Shown here in pieces: positions 42,124 through 54,100 of a DNA stretch of 64,000 nucleotides. A program made the position numbers and the translations under genes. Every line of letters begins with the position of its first letter. Within the stretch, counting starts at the first letter, position 1. The DNA comes from Trissonchulus latispiculum (taxonomy: Eukaryota; Nematoda; Enoplea; Enoplida; Ironidae), in the NCBI GenBank assembly GCA_030248195.1, contig JASAND010004162.1, positions 22,733 through 86,732 on the forward strand, written 5' to 3'. The notes under the pieces are model-generated. The model was not told the DNA's origin, did no database searches, and saw only the letters and a program-made list of their open reading frames with translations.

Positions 42124-45100
42124 CTAAACACGCACAAAATATAACACTAGTGTAGCCAGCTATGCAGGCCCGGATAAAATAGCAACAATAATGTAAGACA
42201 GAACGCCAATAACGGCTCAGTGCTTTAACATTTTTATGCCCGCGGCGGTCATTTGGCACAAAGTGGTGATTTTTGCTGTCTCTTCCAACGAGAAGACACC
42301 GGTTCCACGAAATAGCTCTGATCACGTGCTGCTTTGTCCACCATTTTGGAGTGGTCATTCAAAACTAGCTAAAGAAATGACGTCCCGGCAGGCATTTGGC
42401 GGAATGAAGAATTCCATAACGTCAGACGACAAAGCAATTGCAGATGATAGGGGGGATTATTAAAGTACAGTGCAGATTAAATTAACGTACAGACAGTGGA
42501 AGTTCCGTCTCAGAATCAACTCATGCACCAAGTAGAAATCAATTATTAGACTTTTTGAAATGAAAGTTTAGCAAAAATCCCTACTTCGCCCGAATTTGAC
42601 GAAGCCGGAAATTTTTTTGAAATTTTACTGTAAAAACTAATTTTTCCGGCTGTTTTTGGTTACCCCTTGGCCATTTTTTCGTTACTCCTTGTCCTCGACG
42701 ACGATAGGGCTTGTACCTTGTCCGGGTTGGGCGGCTTGGACCCCCCCAGACCCCCCCCCGCGCGTTAACCTATGGTATTTACGTTTTGGACTGATATTTT
42801 ATTGATTCCTTTGTATCCCTTGTGGATCCGTGAATTAGCGGCTATTCTATTGATTATCTTTACCTACCTCAATTAGCAATTCCAACTGCCCCTGCAGAAA
42901 TTGCAGCAAAGCCCTAGCACCACCAGTTGCTCCAAAAGTGTCCAAAATGTGACCCAGGAAAAATTCCAAGGCACCTGATTTGCTCTCAACCAAATCGGAA
43001 AGTGAAATGGACTGCCTTAGATCAGCAGAAGAATTTGCTTCCGCCTCAGGAAGTAGTGACTTTATTAGATTTACAGCTGTGTTGACCAACGGGCTACAAC
43101 TGTTCAATAGAAAATCCACCAGGAATATGCAAATCTTTATGTCTAAAAAAAGCAAGAAAAAAACCAGAAAACAATTATAAAAACAAAATCAGTTTGGAAT
43201 TAGATTAAAAAATGACAAAAAAACGTTTTTCCAACCTTTTGACAAATTTTTAATCAAAAAGCAATCTTCCGCTCTCATTCTCAATAAGTCAAAATGAACA
43301 AACTCTTAAGGTACTGAGGTAGCTACAATATACCAACCTTCCAGTCCACTCTTGCTAAGGGCTTTCAGGCAAAGATCTCGACAGGTTATAGGAGCCTCTT
43401 TGGCACCAATTTCCACAAACATTGGCCAAATCAATTCTATCTGAATGGAGGGGGAAAGTTCGCAAATCAGGCAGCATAGTAAGGCTTTAGTTTTCAGTCT
43501 AAAACCGAAAGAAGTAAGGTGTAAGTCTTCTTTTCAAAGCTGACATGAAACAGTAGTACGTAAACTTTCTTCAATTACTAGACATTCATTCATACAGTTT
43601 TCTATCAAACACAAACCGAATTACCCTAAACCAACTATACACTATGAATTATGAAACATGTGTACGTACTGTTGAGAGTTATGACACTTATGCAACACTG
43701 TGTCCATATCAATGTTTTGCAGCAGCTCTGATTGTAACATAGGCGAGCCAGACAAGACGCTTCTGTCCACGACTGTTAGGAGCAATCGAACGCACTGGAA
43801 TGATCCAATAAAATAAAATAAAATAGATTACGACTACATAAAAAAGCTGCACACTCTAGTAAAAATAGATCCTATCAATTTTGTAGAATTGAAAGACAGC
43901 ATTTTTCCATTTGCCTGTCAACAGATAAAACCACAGGATTTAATATGACCACACCATTTTTAAAATATCTTCGCTTTAATACCAATTTTGTAATGTTATT
44001 ATTTTTATATTATTTTATTTTTATAAGTTAAACACCCAACCTTTCGCAAATGCCTTTCATCTGTACAGGCAGAGGAAGTCGTCAAAATGTCCTTCAGGCA
44101 AGACGAGTGTGACCAAAGCGATTTGTCCTGAACTAGCTCAGTAATAGGACGACTGCTTTTAGCACAACCAGAATTTGAGCTGAGATACCGATGCTTTAGG
44201 GCCGAGCGAATGGAGCCCATCTGTGAATAATCCCTTCGCTCACAGGCTAAAATTTAAAAAAAAACGAAAAATAAAAAATTCAGAGCTTTTTGAAAACTCA
44301 AACAGTTTACTTACACCAACATTTTCTGAAACACCAAAATTAGACAAAAATGTTGTTTTAGTTTCTTTTGTTTTCGAAAAATGCCCTCATGGATTCGGCA
44401 TATTAAATACTACGTCAAGCCACCTCTGAATCAACACAAAATTACTGACAGAAACAAAAATTGAAAATGAAACACTCTTTCCACCTTATTCAATAAAGTG
44501 TCTTTACCTTGGCACCAGACACATTTCAACAAAGAATGATTTGGACAAAGCACCAAAAATTTGGCCAAACACTTTGCCAACATTTGCGAGTTTGCACTGA
44601 TAGATTCTATGATATCTAGACAAGAAAGAAACAGCAAAATTAATTATTTCTCGGAAAACAAAATATTGACAAAAATAAATACAATCAAAATGGGCAGAGC
44701 CCATTACTAACAAGGAGATTACAGAAAGCCTAACGCTTTTAACATTCTTAACTACTAAAATGCAGTTATACGCAATTAGTCGAAAAATAGGACATACTGC
44801 AAAAAACATACCAGAAACGGTGGTAGTGAAATCGGACGGTACTAGATTTGGAAACTGTAGAAATATTTCGGACAGCAGATCAAAATAGGTTCCCAAGGCT
44901 GGTTCGCAGCTGAAAATTAAAATTCACAGACAAGATAGCAATAATTATTAAAATACAATTAACCCTTGAACATTGACGTAACTGATTATTCTACAATTAT
45001 AAAATTAGTTTAAATGAATAGGAAATTAATTTTACAATGTGTAGTACCAGGATACAGACTTCTCTTTTCTTGCATTTACTATCTATAGGTACAAGCCTTC

Positions 45101-48100
45101 CTTAAAATCATAGGAATGACAACAAATAAAAAATAGAGAACAAAAAATATAAAAAAATTCCGGGAATTCGAACCTTAAAATTCTTTTCAACAAAGAGGGA
45201 CTGAAAATTTCTTTCAAAAGTGGCATCAGTGCAGCTGGCTGAAACTCATGGGATCGAAGACGAAACAATTCGATCAGCTAAAAAACAAAACAAGAATTAT
45301 CAAATCCAAAAACTATTCAAAACAAAAAAGTTAAAATATTTTTCGGTAATTACGGAGAAAACATGATTTCACAATAAAATCCGAAATCCAAATAAAAAAC
45401 GCTCCTTGACTGGAAATTAAAACAAAAAATTTAGGCCCTATTTTTTAAAGATTAAACGGATTAGATTAAAATTAATCCGCATTAAAGAAATAGCACCTCG
45501 GATTAAACGGATTGAAATTTAATCCAGCGAGTTAAACGAGTTAAACGGATTAAATTTAATCCTATTTCTTTAAATCACCTAGGATTAAAATTTTAATCTA
45601 ATCCTGTTTCTTTATTCAAACTTCGGATTAAAAATTCAACGAGTTAATTTTAATCCGAAGTGCTTAATCGCTATTTCTTTAAAGATTAATTTTAATCCGT
45701 TTAATCCGCAGCCTGCATTTTCAACTAGTTTTTAATCCTTGTGCAGCTACGCGGATTAAACGGATTAAAAGTTGGCGGATTAAAAATTTTAATAGCGGTT
45801 TCTTTAATGCGGATTAAATGGATTAAAATTAACTCGTTTAATCCGCGGACTAAAAATGGTCGGAGTAAACGAGTTAATTTTAATCCGTTTAATCTGTTTA
45901 ATCCAGCATTAAAGAAATAGCAATTAAAATTATAATCCGGCTGATTTTTAATCCGTTTAATCCAACCATTTTAATCTTTAAAGAAATACACTCTTAGAAG
46001 ACAGTAGAAAAAGTAATGTATTAAAATATTACCACCAGAAAAGTGCCATGCAACGCATTCAAAGGCAGGTTGGCACACTGGTGCAGTAAGCTTTCCATCA
46101 ACAGCAGTAAAGGCTGCGCATCTTCAGGTATGCGCAGGATAGAGCAAAGTGCGCGCGCAGCCAGAGCACGCAAATGCCATAGGGGGCTGCGCAGTGCACA
46201 CTGCAGGACCAGTGGTACAAATTCGGCCAGGCCGGATTTGCAATTCGAAATCTCAGTAGACGAGTGCTCTGTTGTTGCATGTAGGGATGGATATAGCCTG
46301 CAGAAAAATTGGAGGGAAAATTAGACAGGGGGCTTTTAGGTAATTCCCCACCCCCGAAATCTTCTATTTCTACTGGATCAAGGTTCAATAAATAACAGGA
46401 CTGAAAATAGTTTCGGACACAACACTTTCTGATATAAAACACCTAAGTTTGGTACTCAAATCACCATACATGCGGGCAAGATCAAATGGGTTAGAAACAC
46501 CGGGTTATTGTAGTGCATGGGTTCTTTAGTATCTGGTGGGGGGGGGCAGGTCCACACTCAGAATTTTGAAAGGGTAGCCGTTCAAAGACAAATTTACAAA
46601 ATATATAGTGGAAATTCCTCCAGACGCTGAAGAAAATTTTTTCACCACAAAATCGGCTACTATAAATCCTTAATTCTCTCACTATGGTCAAACGTTAACA
46701 CCAATGTGTAAATAATATTAAGCTTACAATCTAAATTGGTATCAAACAGACATTCTCGAAGTATTGGCCAAAACCAATACTATTAAAATGATCTCATAGA
46801 AAGGTCTAGCTCAACGTTTTGTTCTAATAAAAAAAGGGTCTGAAAACCTTCCAACCCTACCAGGGTATTTTTTACAGGGGGGGGGGCGGGGCGGGAGGCC
46901 CCCCACCCCCGAAATTGACCTTCCCCCCCCCCCCGAAAATGCCTTCCCCCCCCGGGATTTTGGTCTGCCCCCTTAATGAGGTCTACATTTTTTCCAAAAA
47001 TGGTCAAATTTTCAAAAATTCTCCGGCTTCGCCGGAGATTTTTTCGTAAAAATGGCTATTTATACCTTAAATCCTGGCATTTTTGAGAACTTTTTGTGCT
47101 TCACCATGCAAAATACGCCAAAAAATACCATTTTTCGGCTCATTTTTGCAAAAAAATCTTATCCCCCCCGAAAATTTCTTCCCCCCCCCCGGCCCGGGGG
47201 GCCCCCCGGGAAGCCCCCCCCCCCCGGAAAAAAAACCCTAAAAAATACCCTGCCCTACCAGTACCTTACCTAGTCAGTAGTATCAGTACGGGAAAAAGTG
47301 ACAAGCTGTCCTGTTGACTAGAAGCACTACCAGTAATACTAGACGGTTTCTGCAGTTGGCCGACTGCAGTCACTAGTTTCGCGTTGAGGAAAGACCGCAG
47401 GTCAGGAAATCGTGAGAAAAACTCGTAATCCGACAGACTAAAACAAACCAACAAAAAAGTCGAGCAGTGCAAAAACATTATACTGACTACAGAAAGAAAA
47501 CACAGTCGAACATAAAAACAATCACTATTTATTGACTGAAGGTCATTCAAGTAAGAGACAACATTGACAGTTGTATTTAAGGGATGCCAAAAATGACTCA
47601 AAATCAGAAAAGTTAGAAAATTGATCTGATAAAAAATCAAATGAATTTCTTCGTAAACAACGCATCAATTACGACAAGAAAGCATCGGAAACACATCAAA
47701 TTCAGCATAGTTTACATAAAACTGGCATTTTGGGGGTTTAAAAGTGCAAGCAAGCAAGCCCAAGTAAATATACACAAATTTTTAGCGAAAAATTTGCATT
47801 CTCATGGTGAAAACGCAAAACATTGCTGTTTTTAAGGGATGAGCTCATAAGTGCTTAGATAAAAATGGAGAAAATATTTAAAACTTTGACCTCGAAATGG
47901 ACACTTTTGGGCGACCGCCAAAAATGGGTGGGGGCTTGCCAAAAAGTCCCACCCTCACCCCCCCCCCCACCTAAAAACACCAGTAAAATTACCAATTTTT
48001 TCGACAATATAGGCCATCCTTAACCCGATTGACGCCAAAAATACAGGTGACCAGGGTAGAGTAGAGAAGTGAACTACTGTTGCGTACAGCCCACTGGCCG

Positions 48101-51100
48101 CTGGACACACCGTTTAGGGCCAACTGGACACCACGTGACAGATAGGGATACATCAGCTCAGTGGATAGGCCCGCCTCCCGACAGAGGGCACGGAAAATGT
48201 TGCGAACATGAACCTGGAAAAAAAGAGAACAAATGAAGACTCTAAAAAGTGGAACCGCAGAACAACAGCACTGAGAACAGTAATTTAATATTACACAATA
48301 TTCAATTTAACCCATTATTAATTCATTGTCACTTCCGTTTGGATACAAACTCTTTCCAGCTTGGTGCGACTGTAGTCTCAGAAAATCAGTTGGCAGAGCG
48401 TCGGAGCGTTAATCCGAAAGTCGAGGGTTCGAATCCCACCGAATTTTTCGGGTCTCAGGTGCTGAAGTGACAGTTTCATTTCTTACATTTACACTGCTTA
48501 CTGGGTTTTCTTATGTGGGGGGGGGGCGCCCCCCCCACTCGACCCCTTCCCCCCACTCACTATAGGGTGCCCAGAAAATGCCAAATTTTAAGGATTTTTG
48601 GTCAAAATTTTCAAAACTTTCCGGCTTCGCCGGAATTTTTTGGTCAAAGATGGTCTATATTGGTACTCAAACTAGATTTTTGAGCAATTTTAAGCATAGT
48701 TATAGCGGTATATGTAGAAAACAGACCATTTTTACTGCATTGTTGGCATATTGAGGTCACTTTGGATTTCCCCCCCCTCCCACTAGTGGGGGGGGGGGCT
48801 CCCCCCACTTTTTTCGCATAGAGAAAACCCAGGCTTAGATAGTTCGTTGTGGACCTTCCCATTTCCTGAATTTTGTAGCGCAGAAGGGGCAGGATCAGAC
48901 ATGTGTGCAGGAGGGGAAGTTCTGGGGGGGGGGTGAACCGGCGCCGGAGACCACCGGAAAATCGGATTTCTCCGGTTTTTGCCCAAATCCGGATTCAGGG
49001 CGGGGAGTGAGGGACCCTCTGGGGGAGACCTCCAGGTCTGGGAGAGGGTGAACCCCCCAGCACATGTGTGGACAGGATCCGACTGAAGAAGGTGAAAGGA
49101 ATAAAGGTGAACGTTATTTTGGGTATTCACGTTTTGGACTTTGATATTTCATTCGTTCGTTGTGGAAAAATGTGCAAAAGCGCATGCACAACTTGAATTT
49201 TGTCTACGCTAATTGTTAAAATGCAGTAGAATAATTAAAAAAACAAAATTAGTTTCACTGTACGTATTCATTACAATGAGAAAATGTTAGGAGACATTTT
49301 AAAGTTGTGCTTACCAAATTACGTACGGGAAATCAATTCTACCAATTCCCCGAAATGTGAACATACATACGTACTTTACCTGCAACTCGACATTATCACT
49401 GCTATCGGCCGAAAGCAGGAGTTCGCAGGTCATTTCGAGCAGGGGTCGACGCGCGTCGATTTGCGACTCGGCGGCCAAGATAGCCTGAATTAGAAAAGGC
49501 AGGCCGGCACTACGTCGAGTAACGGACAGTTGGCTAGCCAGAATGCTCCCAATGCTATTGTTGCTAGCATTAGCACATTCTTTTGGCTGTAGCAATCCTA
49601 GCACCTGTAGTACCAGTTGAAGCCAACACTGAGGCAGTAGGGGTTTACTGGCATGGTGTTGGCAGCATCTGAAAAGCAACAACAAAAATTATGCCTAAAA
49701 CCTAAAACACAAGAATAGAGAGTGAGTGACTAAGATTAAATATAGTTTATGCAAATAGGAAAAAACTTGAAATAGCAAAAATTAGTCAAAACCAGGGGCG
49801 GATCCAGGGGGGGGGCGGCCGTCTCTCCGTCGTGATTCGAAGGTAGGAAAAGTTAAGGAGAAAAACAGGAAAAAGGTAAAAAACCAAAACATTTCGCACT
49901 TTCGGCGCGAATTTTCAAATGTCAAACGGCACATTTATGGCATTTATGAAGAAAAAACTTGAAATGCATCCGACTGTTCGGAAAAATACTATTTTTGACT
50001 AAAAATGTGTTGTATTTTAAAAAATTTTCTCAGTTCTTCAAAATTAAAAGAATTAAAGATTCGAAGACCAACTGTATTGCAAAAACAAAAAATTTCTTCA
50101 ATTTCCGCCCCCCCCCGTCATCAAATTCTGGATCCACCAGTGGTCAAAACCATTGGAAATTATTAAAATAGTGCTTTGGTTTATGCTTGTGACAAAAGTA
50201 TTCGCAGGGAGTTAACGACCGCCCCCCCCACATCCGTTTAGACTGATCAAATAAGCAGGCAAATTTGTTGGAACACAAGGACGCTATTCGTGTGTGGGGG
50301 GGCAAGTCAGCCGTTAACATGTGCTGAGCATTTTGCACTGATAACAGAGAGTAGGCTTAGTTTTGTGGTCATATTCTTATCATAATACACTCTTCTCCAC
50401 GACTTTTACACTTTACACTTTCAGAGGACTACTGACTTACACGGTCCAGACACTTTTGACAAACAGAGCGAAAGCTGCCGAGGTCGTCTCAAAGGCACCG
50501 CGATGCTTGCATTCACAGAGCTGTCGCACAAAATACTGACCCAATTCTGACAACTAAAAAACAGCAAGCAAATAATCCAGAAATTAAAATGAAAGCCACA
50601 TCTTGGCCCCTTCCCCCCCCCCCCAAAGCCATGTATGTTTTCAAAACATATACTACCTAAAATTCTGAAATAATATACTGACACCTCTAGTTTCAGGCTC
50701 AACAAGAAGAAACAGTAACGAAATAATAAAAAAACAATATCCAAAAACCACCTACCATCAAGTAAGCCGCGTCAGTGGAAGCCCATTGTGGTTGGGAAGC
50801 AACCTGTGCTGCAATTTCTGCAGCAATCAGCGCAACCTCGCGCTGCGTGCGCCAACAACAGACCAGAAGCGTCTGACAAGTTACAGAGTACATCTTTGAT
50901 TCCTGAATTTCATTGCTCAAACCTAAACACAAACCGAAGAACAACTCCCGATAATATATATATCAGGCAGGAGCACCAGAGACTAGTTCTCTCTGGGTAG
51001 GAGCGCTCACAGCGTCCATTGGCTCTCTACTGTTGCGAACTAAGGCTACGGCCTTAGTGACTGCAGGCAGGAGTTTTTCATTATTTCTTTATGATTAATG

Positions 51101-54100
51101 CCTTGTATCCTTCGTGGATCCGCCTGCTGGCCCGCGTGTTTACTCATTTTGTTGATACAATACTTTAGTACGAGGAAAGTAGGCTTTCTACAGACAAAAC
51201 TAAGATGAGGAGGTGTCGGGATGAAGACCACGGGGGGGGGGGGGGGGGTGGAAGTAAAAAATCAAAAATTGAAGGAAAAAGAATTACGGATGGCCCCTAA
51301 ACGCGAATAAGGGCCTGTGCCCCCCCTCACAGCAAAAACATCAACTTATAAGGCAGCCATAAAACAGTAACTAAGTGTTACATAATTTTACGTGGATAAT
51401 AATAATATATAATAATAATAATATGAAGAAATCATAAAAAAGAAAATCTCATCAATTAATAGCCAGAAGAAAAAAATTGTGATTTCAAGACAATGAAGAC
51501 TGGCAAGAATATAGAAAGAATTAGATTCCGTATGCTACTTCCAAAGTTCCAAACAAAAGCAATTTAGAAATTAAGAAACCTACCCAGTTGTCTACCGAAA
51601 TCCATAGGTATATGACCTTCCGGGGAGAGATTGTTAACAACAGGTTCTACTAGGCTAGAGCACTGCATACACAGCTGAATTAGACGCTCTGAAAGGACAG
51701 AGTTCAGCATAGGCTGAGGGCTAAAACAAAAAAGATCTGTTCCAGGCAAAACAGGGAATCATAAATCTCTAAGGGCCTTTTCACGCGCGAGTTAAAAATT
51801 TTTAACTCGTTTAACCGTGCAGGCGAGTTAAAATGAACTGCTAAAACTCAGGATTGAGTTAATTTTAACTCTTTTAACTCGTTTAACTTTCCGGAGTTTA
51901 TTTCTATACTGTACGTTACTATTTTTTCTTTCTATGTTTTCTTCTTTCATTCGTATTTCCATAATTGGCTAGCAGTAGGCAATTTATGACAAACAAACGT
52001 TTTACTCTGCTGCAAAAATGAGCAAAACAGGTGCAAAAAGCTGCCAAAACGATGCAAGGACTTCCAAAAATCTTTGCACGAAATCGCTAAAATTTGCTCA
52101 AAAATACGCGAATATTTTGGGTGCAAATTGGTGATAGGGGCTGGCGTTTATACAAATAAAAACAATTTCCCGCGTAACAGTTGCTTCCATTTTCGGGTGA
52201 TGATCATCACATTGTGATGCCTAATGCAGCAAACAGACATACAAATTATTTATCAACAAACCAAGCTGGGTATGTACCAATTTTTCTTGGAGTCCTGTAG
52301 TAGACACAGCAGTGCATGGAGAATGCCAAACATGGGCTTTCGCTCGCAACCCTTCAGCAGTGAGTCGGAACAAACACTGATATGCTCTCTAAAACATACA
52401 CACAAATACTATGAAGTAAAGTAAAGAAGATAAAATTTAAAAAAATGTCACTTTCTTATCTTTCCGTCAGGGGAGTCTTTAATAGCCAGAGGAACAATGA
52501 AACCGGTGTTTGATAACTATGACCCTCGCTTTCGCTATATAGACTAACTGACGCAAAGATAGAGAGAAAGATACAAAGGGCAGGCAGATACCAAAACAAT
52601 TTCATGAATATATTAGGTCAAAGATTTTTCGGAAAAGATTATATTACCATGTTCATGGGCGTATCCAGAATATTGAAAAGGAGGGGGATCCAAACCGAAA
52701 AGCTGGGCTTATTCTAGGGAGTTTTTCTTGGGGGGCTCTTTGGGGGGGCCCTCGGGGGGCGAGTCATTCTTTGGGGGGGGGGCGAAAATTTTTAAAAATT
52801 TTTCTAAAAACATGCTAGAAATAGCGCTGTTTTATAGTAATCCCCAAAAAAGTTCATTTTTAGTGCAAAAATAGCGCTTAAATAGGCAAAAATCGACTAA
52901 AAATCTCCGGCGAGGCCGGAAAATTTTTGAAAATTTGGCCTTCTGAGCGATTTTTTCAGGGCAAAAGTTGGTACCAAAAGGGGCACTCACTTTTTTTGGG
53001 GGGGGGGGCGATTTTTTTGGGGGGGGGAACGATTTTGGGAGGGGGAAGGGTGTTTATGAGGGAGGGCCCCCCCCCCCCCCCCACTAGAATAAGCCCAGAA
53101 AAGGGGGGTGCGAACCTAATTTTTTCCAGTGAATTGGCCAGATTTGGGCCAAAAATAGCTAAAAACTACAAAATTTTCCGAAAGGGGAGGGGGGGGGGTC
53201 CGGACCCACCCCTTAGATACGCCCCTGACCATGTTGGCCTTTCGTCTTTGCTAGCAAAACATTTATTGTAACTGTAACATGCCACTGTCTTCAAAGCAAT
53301 TACTACGAGTACAAGTTTAAATGCGACAACAGGTTTTTCGTTTCTAAGCTTACTTCAAACTTCCAAGTAATTCTTCAAAAATTTCAAGCGAAGAATCGCT
53401 GCAGCAAGAATTAGCCTCAGAATGTAGTCGCTGACGATATCTGACCCAAAATAGTAACAGATAAACCGCAGATTCCGTGGTCTGCGGTTTATTTGAGGAC
53501 ATCTGATCCAGTGCTAAACTTTTCAGCCCTTCGCTATCTGCCTGAAACAAACCAGAAAAAATTAAAAAAAATAAAAATTAACTATGCCGCCTTCCGCCAT
53601 ATAAAATCACTGGTTACTCGGTGACTGATCAAAAGAAGTATCAAAAGAAGAAGTAAAAGTCAACTGACAAAACTGAAGCTGTTTATTTTATTTTATGTTT
53701 ATGCTCCAACGACTCCAGTGGTGCCATCATCAAAGCCGGAAGGCATCTGCTCACGGATGCCGCAAAAGCAGAAGCTTTTGCTTCGGAGTATGCCGCAGTC
53801 AGCCGGACGAACCCGGGCCGGGATGCAGTGATCATGAAGAGAAGAAACAGATCATTGCTGAAAAACCCGTGTCCCTGCGGCATGCCGGAACAAAACATCT
53901 GCAGTCCCTTCTCACCTTCGGAGCTGGAATCAGCCATCTCGTGCCTTAGGACTAAGAAGGCGCCGGGCATGGACGAAGTCACAAATGAAATGATCAGGAA
54001 CTCAACGCCGCTATGCAGGGAATCCCTCCTCAGGCTATTCAACCGTTCCTGGACCCACAGCGAAATCCCAGCCTCCTGGAAGAAGGCAATGGTGGTTCCC

